The notes under the pieces were generated by a model. The model saw nothing but the letters and a program-made list of their open reading frames with translations, had not been told where the DNA came from and searched no databases. Below, piece after piece: positions 44,860-53,228 of a DNA stretch of 64,000 nt; within the stretch, counting starts at the first letter, position 1; each line of letters opens with the position of its first letter. Source of the stretch: Microbacterium sp. 1S1. GTDB taxonomy: Bacteria > Actinomycetota > Actinomycetes > Actinomycetales > Microbacteriaceae. The position numbers and the translations under genes are program-made. The DNA is taken from positions 3,162,001 to 3,226,000 of the forward strand of contig NZ_CP043430.1 of assembly GCF_008271365.1 (NCBI RefSeq). Reading direction: 5' to 3'.

Positions 44860-45336
44860 CTACTCCCCCATCCGGTTGCGCAGGCGCATGGCGCGTTCCG
44901 CCTCCCGCGAGTCCTGACGCTCGCGGAGAGCCTGGCGCTTGTCGTACTCGCGCTTGCCCTTCGCGAGGGCGATCTCGACCTTGGCGCGACCATCAGAGAA
45001 GTACAGCTTCAGCGGGATGAGCGTGTAGCCGCCGGCGGAGACGGCGTGCGCGAGCTTCGCGATCTCCTCCCGGTGCAGGAGGAGCTTCCGGATGCGCTTG
45101 GCCGAGTGGTTGGTCCAGTGGCCCTGCGAGTACTCCGGGATGTGTACGGCGTCGAGGAAGACCTCGTTGCCCTTCACGAAGGCATACCCGTCGCTGAGGT
45201 TCGCGCGGCCCTGGCGGAGCGACTTGACCTCGGTGCCGGTGAGCACCATCCCCGCCTCGTACGACTTCTCGATGTTGTAGTCGTGACGCGCGCGACGATT
45301 GGTCGCGATGACCTTCTCCCCGCGTTCCCTAGGCAT
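44860..45336 (-). CDS. smpB: SsrA-binding protein
   Basis: Partner of tmRNA in ribosome rescue; 158 aa. It has [29 protein letters not shown] and SKKQALREKQD-type C-terminal tail ([19 protein letters not shown]), which mimics the codon-anticodon pair. AGGAG precedes ATG 45336. It is downstream of ftsX. The ssrA gene itself is not visible next to it. Confidence 0.97.
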   Translation of the reverse strand: MPRERGEKVIATNRRARHDYNIEKSYEAGMVLTGTEVKSLRQGRANLSDGYAFVKGNEVFLDAVHIPEYSQGHWTNHSAKRIRKLLLHREEIAKLAHAVSAGGYTLIPLKLYFSDGRAKVEIALAKGKREYDKRQALRERQDSREAERAMRLRNRMGE

Positions 45337-45404
45337 GATGATCTCCTGTGCTGTGGTGCTGTGGACGGCTCGACAGCGGATCGGTCGAGCAGCCTTTCAG
45401 GGTA

Positions 45405-46319
45405 TCAGGTGCGCAGCCAGCGACGGATCGCGAAACCGGCGGACAGTGCGGCCAGCACGACACCGATGCCCACGAGGACCGGGACCACGAGGATCGCATC
45501 CTGCATGGTGACCCAGGTGGTGATGAAGGGCACCCGCCCGCGCAGGTAGCCGTTCACCCCGAAGTGCATTCCGGCGATCACGGCCGCGCTGGCGAGGGCC
45601 GAGCCCAGCAGCGCCGCGAACACCCCCTCCAGCACGAACGGCGTCTGGATGAACCGGTTCGAGGCGCCAACCAGGCGCATGATCCCGATCTCCTTGCGCC
45701 GCGCGTACGCCGACAGCCGGATGGTCGTGCCGATGAGCAGGGTCGCTGCGATGAGCATGAGGACCGCGATCCCGACGGCGATGTAGGTCGCCACGGTGAG
45801 CGCGGAGAACAGCGGTTCGAGGTATTGGAGCTGGTCCTGCACCTGCTCCACTCCGGCCTGACCGCTGAACGCCTCGGCGAGCACCTGCGACTGGCCCGGG
45901 TCCTTCATGGTGACGAAGAAGACCTCGAACGCCTGATCCGGTGAGAGCACGCTCGCCTGCTCCTCGCCGACCTGCTCGACGAGCTTGGCGTAGGTCTCCT
46001 CCTTCGTGTCGAAGGTCAGCGAGCTGATGAGCGGCGACAGGGCGTCGCCCTCGAGCTGAGCCCGCACGGCGGCGACCTGCTCCTCGCTCGCGGCGCCGTC
46101 CACGCAGGTGTCCGATTCCGACACCGCGGAGCACATGTAGACGGCGACCTGGGCGCGCTCGGCCCAGTAGCCGCGCATGACACCGATCTGGGACTGCATG
46201 AGGATCGCGGCGCCGACGAACGTCAACGACACGAAGGTGACGAGGACGACGGAGATCACCATCGAGATGTTTCGCCGCAGGCCGACGAGGGCCTCGGTCA
46301 GGATCAGGCCGATTCTCAT
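45405..46319 (-). CDS. ftsX: Cell division protein FtsX
   Basis: Membrane subunit of FtsEX that controls cell-wall hydrolases at division. It is 304 aa with four helices (about residues 22-45, 180-205, 230-250 and 272-295) and a large extracytoplasmic loop after the first, containing two cysteines (MCSAVSESDTC). RKEIGIMRLVGASN is the conserved cytoplasmic turn. Its start overlaps the ftsE stop by ATGA. Confidence 0.95.
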   Translation of the reverse strand: MRIGLILTEALVGLRRNISMVISVVLVTFVSLTFVGAAILMQSQIGVMRGYWAERAQVAVYMCSAVSESDTCVDGAASEEQVAAVRAQLEGDALSPLISSLTFDTKEETYAKLVEQVGEEQASVLSPDQAFEVFFVTMKDPGQSQVLAEAFSGQAGVEQVQDQLQYLEPLFSALTVATYIAVGIAVLMLIAATLLIGTTIRLSAYARRKEIGIMRLVGASNRFIQTPFVLEGVFAALLGSALASAAVIAGMHFGVNGYLRGRVPFITTWVTMQDAILVVPVLVGIGVVLAALSAGFAIRRWLRT

Positions 46320-47422
46320 GAGGTCGGGCCCACTTCCTCGTCGTCCTGGTCGGACAGTCCGAGGCGGTCTGCGACGCCGAGCTCGGCGACATCCACCTCC
46401 GGGAGCGCGATCGGATGCGTGCGCGGCCCGGCGGCCGCCGGCCGCTCGGCGACAGACCGCGGCTGGACGGGGGGCTCCGCGGCGTCCGGCGGCTCCACGA
46501 CGCCCGGCTCCCGTTCGGGTTCCGGGGGCTCCACGAGCTGCGGCGCCGGGTCGGCGGCGGGTCTGGTCACGGCGGGCGACGCTGCGGCCGCACGGCGCTG
46601 GGCGTCCAGCTCCTCGGCCAGTGCGGCGCGGACCACGGAGAGGTCGGCGGTCTGGCGCTGCACCTCCTGCACGGCGGTGAGCGCGGCGGCCGCGGCGGCG
46701 CCGCGCACCTCCTCGGGCACCAGGCGCGGGATGTTCGAGGTGTCGCCGTAGCCACCGTGCACCTCATCGCGCACCATCTCGCCGTCGCGGAGCTCGATGA
46801 CACGACGGCGCATCTGATCGACGAACCCGGCCTCGTGCGTGGCCATGAGCACTGTCGTGCCACCGGCGTTGATCCGCGCGAGCAGCTGCATGATGTCGAC
46901 GGAGGTCGCGGGGTCGAGGTTTCCGGTCGGCTCGTCCGCGAGGAGCACCTGGGGACGGTTGACGAGCGCCCGCGCGATCGCGACACGCTGCTGCTCGCCG
47001 CCCGAGAGCTCGTGCGGCATGCGCTTCTCCTTGCCGTCGAGCCCGACGAGCGCCAGTGCCTCCGGCACGGCCTGCTGGATGAACCCCCGCGAGGAGCCGG
47101 TGACCTGCAGTGTGAAGGCGACGTTCTGGTAGACGGTCTTGGACGGCAGCAGCCGGAAGTCCTGGAACACCGAGCCGATGTGACGGCGGAAGTAGGGGAC
47201 CTTCCGGTTCGCGAGCGCCCGGAGGTCGCGACCGAGGACGGCGACCCGACCGGTCGTGGGCACGTCCTCGCGGAGGATGAGCCGCAGGCAGGACGATTTG
47301 CCGGACCCGGAGGCGCCGACCAGGAAGACGAACTCCCCGCGCTGCACCTCGAAGTCGACACCGGAAAGCGCGGGCTTCGACGTCCCGCGGTAGCGTTTCG
47401 TGACGTTCTCGAACCGAATCAT
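46316..47422 (-). CDS. ftsE: Cell division ATP-binding protein FtsE with long C-terminal extension
   Basis: ATPase of FtsEX. The canonical domain is residues 1-225: Walker [10 protein letters not shown] (36-44), signature [15 protein letters not shown], Walker [13 protein letters not shown], switch ATHEAGF. A further 140 residues follow, about twice as Pro/Glu/Ala-rich as the core, with [20 protein letters not shown]. FtsE is normally about 230 aa, so this is a lineage extension, probably disordered and cytoplasmic. Pairs with ftsX by overlap. Confidence 0.94.
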   Translation of the reverse strand: MIRFENVTKRYRGTSKPALSGVDFEVQRGEFVFLVGASGSGKSSCLRLILREDVPTTGRVAVLGRDLRALANRKVPYFRRHIGSVFQDFRLLPSKTVYQNVAFTLQVTGSSRGFIQQAVPEALALVGLDGKEKRMPHELSGGEQQRVAIARALVNRPQVLLADEPTGNLDPATSVDIMQLLARINAGGTTVLMATHEAGFVDQMRRRVIELRDGEMVRDEVHGGYGDTSNIPRLVPEEVRGAAAAAALTAVQEVQRQTADLSVVRAALAEELDAQRRAAAASPAVTRPAADPAPQLVEPPEPEREPGVVEPPDAAEPPVQPRSVAERPAAAGPRTHPIALPEVDVAELGVADRLGLSDQDDEEVGPTS

Positions 47423-47597
47423 GGCGATTCGAGCCTAAGCGCGCCATCTGTCCCGGCCGCGCGCGACACCCCGCCGCGGGGCACGCCGGATGGGTAATCC
47501 TCCCCGTCCTCTCACCCCACCGACGTCATCCCCGGCTGCTATACAGAGAGTGTCGATTCGCGTCGACCGCGCGAGCGCGCACACGGAGGGGACCCCC

Positions 47598-49016
47598 ATG
47601 ACGACACCTGCTGGCTGGTACGACGACGGTTCCGGGCGCCTGCGCTGGTGGGACGGCCAGCAGTGGACCGAGCATTTCGCGCCCGTCGAGCAGACGCCCG
47701 CCGAGCAGACACCTGCCGAGCAGACACACGCGGAGCAGACGCCCGCGGAGCAGACGCCCGCGGAAGACACCCCCGTGGAGTCGGCTGTCGCGCCCGCGGA
47801 CGGCCTCGCAAGCGAGTCCCTCACGGAGCAGCCGGCCGCATCGACCGGGCACCCCGCCCCCGAAGGGGTCGCCGCCGAACGCGAGATCGCCCCGGACGAG
47901 CCCGCGACGGACTTCATCGTTCCGCCCGAGCCCGCGCAGGACTGGACGGCGCCGAGCAGCGGCGCGCACGACCTCCCTGGCGCGGCGCCGATCCTCCCCC
48001 CGTCCTCGAGCGGAGCCGACACCGGGCACGCCGCCTCTCCGCCCGCGGCACCGTCGCACCCCGGCCAGGGCGGGTATCCGGCTCAGGAGGCGCCCGTCGA
48101 CCAGGCCCCGTACCCGAGCCAGGCCCCGTACCCGAGCCAGGCCCCGTACCCGAGCCAGACCGCTTACCCCGGCCAGGCGCCGTCCGTCGGCCAGCCCGCA
48201 TACCCGGGTCAGGCAGCGTACCCCGGGCAGCCGTCGTACCCGGGACAGACCGCCTACCCCGGGCAGCCGTCGTACCCGGGCCACCCGGCCGCTCCCTCCG
48301 GCCCGAAGAAGGTGTCCGTCCTCGGCCTCGTCGGCCTCGGGCTCGCCGCTCTCGGCCTCATCCTCGCCTTCATTCCGGTCACGCTTCCCTTCGCCTGGTT
48401 CCTCCTCGCGGCGGGCTTCATCGTGTCGCTGATCTCGCTGTTCCTGAAGGGCACCAAGTGGCCGGGGATCACGGGCCTCGGGGTTTCCGTCCTCGGCGGG
48501 ATCGTCGCCGTCGTGGTGAGCATCGTCTTCGTCCTCGCGATCGCGAACTCCGTACGTCCCGACAGCCTTCCCGGGGTCGACCAGGGCACGAGCGAGAGCC
48601 CGGACGGCGGCACGGACGAGGTCGTCGAGGGCACCATCGGCGAGCCCGTCACCGTGTCGCAGATGTCCGGTACCGCCGAGGTGACGATCCGGTCCGCCAC
48701 CTGGGGGCCGTCCAACGGCTCCGACTTCGAGGCGACCAACGGCGGTTATCTGGTGATCGACCTCGTCTGGGAGACGCTCGACGGGACGACCAACGTCAAT
48801 CCGCTCTACTTCGCGGTCGAGACCGCAGACGGCACGGAGGGCGACTACGACATCTTCGGCGATGCCACGCTCGAGTCCGGCGAGCTGACGGCCGGGACGT
48901 CGGCGGAGGGCACGATCTCGTTCGATGTCGCCCAGAGTTCGTCCTACGTCGTCGTCATCACCGACGAGCTGCTGCAGGAGGTCGCCCGCGTGACCGTCGA
49001 GGCCACGGCCCGCTGA
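47598..49016 (+). CDS. DUF2510 membrane protein with repeat linkers and DUF4352-like domain
   Basis: The 472-aa protein begins TTPAGWYDDGSGRLRWWDGQQWTEH, the WYDDP-like DUF2510 module. Next is an EQTPA repeat region (about residues 32-56), a long Pro/Ala linker with YPSQ and YPGQ repeats (about 155-235, three identical 18-bp units at 48102-48155), then two or three membrane helices (240-315) and a C-terminal beta domain like DUF4352. ATG 47598 follows GGAGGGG. It interrupts the prfB-ftsEX-smpB order. Function unknown. Confidence 0.85.
   Translation: MTTPAGWYDDGSGRLRWWDGQQWTEHFAPVEQTPAEQTPAEQTHAEQTPAEQTPAEDTPVESAVAPADGLASESLTEQPAASTGHPAPEGVAAEREIAPDEPATDFIVPPEPAQDWTAPSSGAHDLPGAAPILPPSSSGADTGHAASPPAAPSHPGQGGYPAQEAPVDQAPYPSQAPYPSQAPYPSQTAYPGQAPSVGQPAYPGQAAYPGQPSYPGQTAYPGQPSYPGHPAAPSGPKKVSVLGLVGLGLAALGLILAFIPVTLPFAWFLLAAGFIVSLISLFLKGTKWPGITGLGVSVLGGIVAVVVSIVFVLAIANSVRPDSLPGVDQGTSESPDGGTDEVVEGTIGEPVTVSQMSGTAEVTIRSATWGPSNGSDFEATNGGYLVIDLVWETLDGTTNVNPLYFAVETADGTEGDYDIFGDATLESGELTAGTSAEGTISFDVAQSSSYVVVITDELLQEVARVTVEATAR
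48102..48155 (+). repeat. Three exact 18-bp tandem repeats inside the DUF2510 gene
   Basis: CAGGCCCCGTACCCGAGC repeats exactly three times, encoding the six-residue QAPYPS unit. Degenerate copies (YPGQ type) continue to about 48290. Such arrays change length by slippage. Confidence 0.8.
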
Positions 49017-49034
49017 CGCACGCCGCTCGCTCTC

Positions 49035-49071
49035 ATGACGAAGGCCCCGGGGATCCCGGGGCCTTCGTCAT
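49035..49071. terminator. Bidirectional terminator between DUF2510 gene and prfB
   Basis: A perfect 17-bp stem (49035-49051 with 49055-49071) and GAT loop, lying between convergent genes. Shares a GACGAAGGCCC core with the lexA-metE terminator. Confidence 0.9.
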
Positions 49072-49075
49072 GGGG

Positions 49076-50185
49076 TCAATCCTCGTCTTTGCGCTTGCGC
49101 CAGCGGATGCCGGCCGAGATGAAGTCGTCCAGGTCGCCGTCGAACACGGCCGCCGGGTTGCCGGACTCCTGGCCCGTGCGCAGGTCTTTCACGAGCTGCT
49201 GGCCGTAGAGGAAGTAGGAGCGCATCTGGTCGCCCCAGCTCGCCGTGATGTTGCCGGCCAGCTCCTTCTTCTTGGCGGCTTCCTGCTCCTTCTGCAACAG
49301 GAGGAGGCGGTTCTGGAGCACGCGCATGGCTGCTGCGCGGTTCTGGATCTGCGACTTCTCGTTCTGCATCGACACGACGATGCCGGTCGGGAGGTGGGTG
49401 ATGCGCACGGCGGAGTCGGTGGTGTTCACGGACTGTCCACCGGGGCCCGAGGAGCGGAAGACGTCGACCCGGATGTCGCTTTCGGGGATGTCGACCTCGG
49501 TCGCCTCCTCCATGAGCGGGATGACCTCGACGGCGGCGAACGACGTCTGACGCTTGTCCGCCGAGCCAAACGGGCTGATGCGCGCGAGGCGGTGCGTACC
49601 GGCCTCGACCGAGATCGTGCCGAAGGCGTAGGGCGCGTCGATCTCGAAGGTCGCCGACTTGATGCCCGCGCCCTCCGCGTACGACGTGTCCATGACCTTC
49701 ACGGGGTACTTGTGACGCTCCGCCCAGCGCAGGTACATGCGCATGAGCATCTCGGCGAAGTCGGTGGCGTCGTCGCCGCCGGCGCCGGAGCGGATGGTGA
49801 CGATCGCGCTGCGCTCGTCGTACTCGCCGTCGAGCAGCGTCTGCACCTCGAGCTGGTTGATGAGGTCGGTGAGCGTCTGGAGCTCCTTGCGCGCCTCGAT
49901 CGCCGACTCCTCGTCGCCCATCTCGTTCGCGAGGTCGACGAGCACTTCGAGGTCGTCGAGGCGCTGGGAGATGCCCGTGATGCGGGCCAGCTCCGACTGG
50001 CGGTGGCTCAGGGCGCTCGTGACCTTCTGCGCGTTCTCGGTGTCGTCCCACAGGTCGGGGGCACCGGCCTCCTCGCTGAGGCGCGCGATGTCCTCGCGGA
50101 GACGGTTGACGTCGACGACCTCGCTGATGTCGCCGAAGGTGTGCCTGAGCGCCTGGATTTCGGCGGAGAGATCTAGTTCGAGCAT
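49076..50185 (-). CDS. prfB: Peptide chain release factor 2
   Basis: Releases at UAA and UGA. It is 369 aa, uninterrupted, so it lacks the programmed frameshift found in many prfB genes. The SPF codon-reading motif is ISPFGSADKRQTSF, and the GGQ peptidyl-hydrolysis loop is SSGPGGQSVNTTDSAVRI. Genes downstream on the same strand after the DUF2510 insertion are ftsE-ftsX-smpB. Confidence 0.97.
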   Translation of the reverse strand: MLELDLSAEIQALRHTFGDISEVVDVNRLREDIARLSEEAGAPDLWDDTENAQKVTSALSHRQSELARITGISQRLDDLEVLVDLANEMGDEESAIEARKELQTLTDLINQLEVQTLLDGEYDERSAIVTIRSGAGGDDATDFAEMLMRMYLRWAERHKYPVKVMDTSYAEGAGIKSATFEIDAPYAFGTISVEAGTHRLARISPFGSADKRQTSFAAVEVIPLMEEATEVDIPESDIRVDVFRSSGPGGQSVNTTDSAVRITHLPTGIVVSMQNEKSQIQNRAAAMRVLQNRLLLLQKEQEAAKKKELAGNITASWGDQMRSYFLYGQQLVKDLRTGQESGNPAAVFDGDLDDFISAGIRWRKRKDED

Positions 50186-50259
50186 GACACCTCAGCCTAA
50201 CGTGCCGTCCGCTCCCGCGGCGACGTCCGGGACCGGGGCGCGATCCCGGTCGGGGTAGC

Positions 50260-51552
50260 GTGAGGGGCGTGAGCAGCGCATCCACGGTCCTCCGTCAGTT
50301 CGGGCCGATGGTGTACCTGCCCACCGTCCTCTTCTCGCTCGGCGAGGGAGCGGTCATCCCCCTCATCCCGGTCATCGCGGCGTCGATGGGTGCGGACGTG
50401 GCCTTCGCGGCCCTCGTCGCCTCGGCGCTCGTGGTCGGCCAGCTCTGCGGCAACCTCCCCGCCGGGTGGGCGGTGGGCCGGATCGGCGAACGCTTCACGA
50501 TGGTGATCGCCGGTGGCATCGCGATCCTCGCCGCAGCCGGCATGGTGTTCGCGCCGTCACTCGGGGTCCTCGCGGCATCGGTGTTCCTTCTCGGACTGTG
50601 CGCGGCCGCGTTCGGGCTCGCCCGCCACGCGTTCATGACCACGCGGGTGCCGCTGGCGTTCCGAGCCCGCTCGCTCTCCCTGCTCGGCGGCAGCTTCCGC
50701 CTGGGCATCTTCATCGGTCCGTTCGTCTCGGCCGGGTTGCTGCAGCTCTTCGGCACCGAGGCCGCAGCGATCTGGTTCTTCCTCTCCTGCCTCGTGGTGA
50801 TGGTCGTCCTGGTGCTCTTCGGCCCCGATCCGGAGAAGACCGTCGCCCCGCTGCGGACGACCGTCCGGTTCGCGGAGGACAGCGGCGAGGCCGTGAGCGG
50901 GTCGATCCCGACGGTCGAGCGGGCGGGGATCTTCCAGACGATGTGGCGGCAACGCGGAGTGCTCGGCCGGCTCGGACTCGCCGCGGCCTCGCTATCGGCG
51001 GTGCGATCGGCACGGCAGGTCGTCCTGCCGCTGTGGGGCCTGTCGCTGGGTCTCGACGCCTCGACCATCGCCCTCGTCGTCGGCGTGTCCGGAGCCATCG
51101 ACTTCGCCCTGTTCTACGCCAGCGGCCAGGTCATGGACCGCTTCGGCCGACTCTGGGCGGCGATGCCCGCGATGGTGCTCATGGGTGCGGGCTTCCTCGC
51201 CCTGTCGTTCACGCACGACCTCGACTCCGCGGTGCTGTGGTTCGGGATGTTCGCGGCCGTGCTCGGTGTCGGCAACGGACTGTCGAGCGGCATCCTCCTG
51301 ACCCTCGGCGCCGACGTCGCCCCGAAACGCGACCCCGCAGCCTTCCTCGGCTCGTGGCGGACGCTGACCGACGCCGGGGGCGCGGTCGCTCCGCTCCTCG
51401 TCTCGGGCATCACGGCGATCGCGTCCCTGTCGTTCGCGGCCGGGGCGATGGGCCTGATCGGGCTCGTCGGCGCGGCCGGGTTCCTCCGCTGGATCCCCCG
51501 GTTCGTCCCCCGCACTCCCCCGGGCGCACCGGCTCGCCCGGAGGGCGACTGA
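50260..51552 (+). CDS. Major facilitator superfamily transporter
   Basis: The 430-aa membrane protein has about 12 helices. Loop 2-3 reads GNLPAGWAVGRIGERFTMV, the MFS motif A form, with its counterpart GQVMDRFGRLWAAM in the second half. The substrate is unknown; the nearest look is drug/metabolite exporters. The start is GTG at 50260, with GTG at 50269 as an alternative. It diverges from prfB. Confidence 0.85.
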   Translation: MRGVSSASTVLRQFGPMVYLPTVLFSLGEGAVIPLIPVIAASMGADVAFAALVASALVVGQLCGNLPAGWAVGRIGERFTMVIAGGIAILAAAGMVFAPSLGVLAASVFLLGLCAAAFGLARHAFMTTRVPLAFRARSLSLLGGSFRLGIFIGPFVSAGLLQLFGTEAAAIWFFLSCLVVMVVLVLFGPDPEKTVAPLRTTVRFAEDSGEAVSGSIPTVERAGIFQTMWRQRGVLGRLGLAAASLSAVRSARQVVLPLWGLSLGLDASTIALVVGVSGAIDFALFYASGQVMDRFGRLWAAMPAMVLMGAGFLALSFTHDLDSAVLWFGMFAAVLGVGNGLSSGILLTLGADVAPKRDPAAFLGSWRTLTDAGGAVAPLLVSGITAIASLSFAAGAMGLIGLVGAAGFLRWIPRFVPRTPPGAPARPEGD

Positions 51553-51599
51553 GCGGTCGCGCGCCTCCGGGCTCGATCCACGCTCCGAGAGATCGGCAT

Positions 51600-52040
51600 T
51601 CAGTGCAGAGCCGTGCGACTCGTGGCGGTCGCCTGGAGCGGCACTCCGTCGGGCACGAACGGCGAGATCAGCGGCGGGCGCCAGGTCGCCGCGACCGTGA
51701 CGCGGGCACTGACACCGTCGGGCGTGCCCGCCTCGACGACGGCCGCCTCGAAACCGGCATCGTGGACGAACGGACGAACCTCCTCCGAGACTCCGTCGTC
51801 GGTGAGCGCCGCCCGCAGCGTCTCCCCCTCCGCCTGAAGAGTGAAGCCGTCGGCCCCCGCCAGCGCCGCCGCATCGGCGAGTCCGTCGAGGCGCTTCTGG
51901 GCGATGTAGAGGTCCGTCGCGCAGACGCAGACGAAGACGACGGCGAGCGCGAGGACCACGTAGCCGAGGACGAGCAGCAGAACACTTCCCTCGTCGGCCC
52001 CTCTCGCTCGCTGTCGCGGGTCGCGCGCTCGCGACGTCAC
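51600..52040 (-). CDS. TadG-like / Rv3654c-type pilus assembly protein
   Basis: The 146-aa protein has one N-terminal helix (GSVLLLVLGYVVLALAVVFVCVCATDLYIAQKRLDGLADAAALAGA), the TadG-type helix plus DAAALA-AD pattern, and a beta C-terminus. The start is GTG at 52040, overlapping the upstream TadE stop (GTGA); frames from further up are antisense. Last of the minor pilin-like genes of the Tad locus. Confidence 0.82.
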   Translation of the reverse strand: MTSRARDPRQRARGADEGSVLLLVLGYVVLALAVVFVCVCATDLYIAQKRLDGLADAAALAGADGFTLQAEGETLRAALTDDGVSEEVRPFVHDAGFEAAVVEAGTPDGVSARVTVAATWRPPLISPFVPDGVPLQATATSRTALH

Positions 52041-52471
52041 TCCGCGCCCCCTCTCCGCGACGCCTTGTGCACCGAGACCGCCTCGACGGGGACGGAACCC
52101 GCCCGGTCGAATCCGGGGACCTCGGGAACCAGAGGCAGCGGCACGCGCGCCGTGAGCTTCACCACCACGGTCGCACCGGGCGAGGGGCACGCCGACGCCC
52201 GGGGGACGCAGGACACGGCGACATCCATCCCTCGGGGATCGATACCGTACTCGGCGGCGATCTCGCCCAGGACGCGCTCGCCGCGGGTGGCCGCCTCGGC
52301 GGTGCTGGGTGCCGAGGCGACGGCACGAGCCGCCTGACGGGCCGCCGCCACGAGCCCCAAGGACTGCTCCTGCACCGCCCCGAGCGCGATCACCAGGTAC
52401 AGCAGCGGCACGAGCAGAATCACCCCGACGGCGACGAACTCCAGGGAGCTCGAGCCCGACTCATCTGGCAT
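52037..52471 (-). CDS. TadE-family minor pilin, second
   Basis: The 144-aa protein has prepilin-like GSSSLEFVAVGVILLVPLLYLVIALGAVQEQSLGL with the Glu at position 5 of the mature-type region. Two cysteines occur (SCVPRASAC). ATG 52471 is chosen because it overlaps the previous stop by only 11 bases; ATG 52504 is the other choice. Part of the reduced Tad pilus. Confidence 0.82.
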   Translation of the reverse strand: MPDESGSSSLEFVAVGVILLVPLLYLVIALGAVQEQSLGLVAAARQAARAVASAPSTAEAATRGERVLGEIAAEYGIDPRGMDVAVSCVPRASACPSPGATVVVKLTARVPLPLVPEVPGFDRAGSVPVEAVSVHKASRRGGAE

Positions 52472-52856
52472 CGAACGACTCCGCCGGTGCGTGAGCTTCC
52501 ACATCCAGACCGGCCGGGACCCCGAGCAGGCCGAAGACCGGGAGAGTCGTGCGGATCCGCACGCCGACGGTCTCCTGGCCGTCTCGCCGCGACATCGTCA
52601 CCGCGATGTCGTCCGCATAGGAAGCGCCGACGGCACGGGTGATGACCGCGCGCGCCCGCTCCTCCCCCTCCGCGAGGGCGGTGTCGGCCAGGGCGGCGTG
52701 ATAGGCGCCCTCGACCGCCGCATCATGGACGACGTTGCGCACGTAGATCGCGAACGCGACCTGCAGCACCGCGAGAGTGAGGGCGGTGAGAAGCGTGCCG
52801 ACGAGCACGAACTCCACCGGGTTCGACCCACGCTCCTCGTCGATCGCTGCGGGCAC
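52461..52856 (-). CDS. TadE-family minor pilin, first
   Basis: The 131-aa protein begins PAAIDEERGSNPVEFVLVGTLLTALTLAVLQVAFAIYVRNVVHDAAVEGAYHAAL, the TadE form. Start is GTG at 52856, one base before the DUF4244 stop codon. Co-transcribed with the pilin and the other TadE/TadG genes. Confidence 0.83.
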   Translation of the reverse strand: MPAAIDEERGSNPVEFVLVGTLLTALTLAVLQVAFAIYVRNVVHDAAVEGAYHAALADTALAEGEERARAVITRAVGASYADDIAVTMSRRDGQETVGVRIRTTLPVFGLLGVPAGLDVEAHAPAESFDAR

Positions 52857-52857
52857 G

Positions 52858-53037
52858 TCAGAGCCCCGACACCCGTTGGATGGCTTGCTCGAACAGGGAG
52901 GTGAGCGCCGGCCCTGCGACCGCCCAGATGAGCACCACGAGCCCGGCGGTCATCAGTGTGACGAGGACCCAGCCGGGGACATCGCCCCGTTCGTCGTTCC
53001 AGAAGGCACGGAGCGTCGCATGCGCACGAGAGATCAT
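52858..53037 (-). CDS. DUF4244 / Flp-like major pilin candidate
   Basis: The 59-aa protein MISRAHATLRAFWNDERGDVPGWVLVTLMTAGLVVLIWAVAGPALTSLF has the form of a short Flp pilin: charged N-terminus, ERGD before the helix, a single helix, and a short tail. DUF4244 replaces Flp in actinobacterial Tad loci. It is too short for many gene callers. It is the first gene of the pilin unit; GTTATCCACAG lies 40 bp upstream. Confidence 0.85.
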   Translation of the reverse strand: MISRAHATLRAFWNDERGDVPGWVLVTLMTAGLVVLIWAVAGPALTSLFEQAIQRVSGL

Positions 53038-53076
53038 GCCGGCCAGTGTGGCGCGGGTCCCCCGATCGGCGCGGGA

Positions 53077-53087
53077 GTTATCCACAG
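53077..53087 (-). promoter_or_regulatory. GTTATCCACAG element upstream of the Tad pilin unit
   Basis: It contains TTATCCACA (53078-53086), the consensus DnaA box, on the plus strand; read toward the gene it is CTGTGGATAAC. It lies 40 bases before the DUF4244 start. The same element stands at nearly the same distance before the cpaF-like gene (58915-58925). TAACTC inside or next to it could also be a -10. Confidence 0.5.
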
Positions 53088-53228
53088 GCCCCCCGCGACG
53101 AGACGGAGAGGGGGGGAAGGCCCCGGTCCAGCGCACATCCCGCGGGAGTGGTGCCGGTGAGAAACCGGATAGCTATGCTGAGCGCGAAAGACGGCCATCG
53201 ATGCGGCGGGGAAGAAGGAGAGTGTGAA

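Noticed and set aside
44850..45404. tmRNA (ssrA) next to smpB
   Set aside because: Only 10 bp separate smpB from the S9 peptidase gene and 68 bp from ftsX; no tmRNA fits.
49076..50185. Programmed frameshift in prfB
   Set aside because: The frame is continuous from the start codon; no internal TGA near codon 25.
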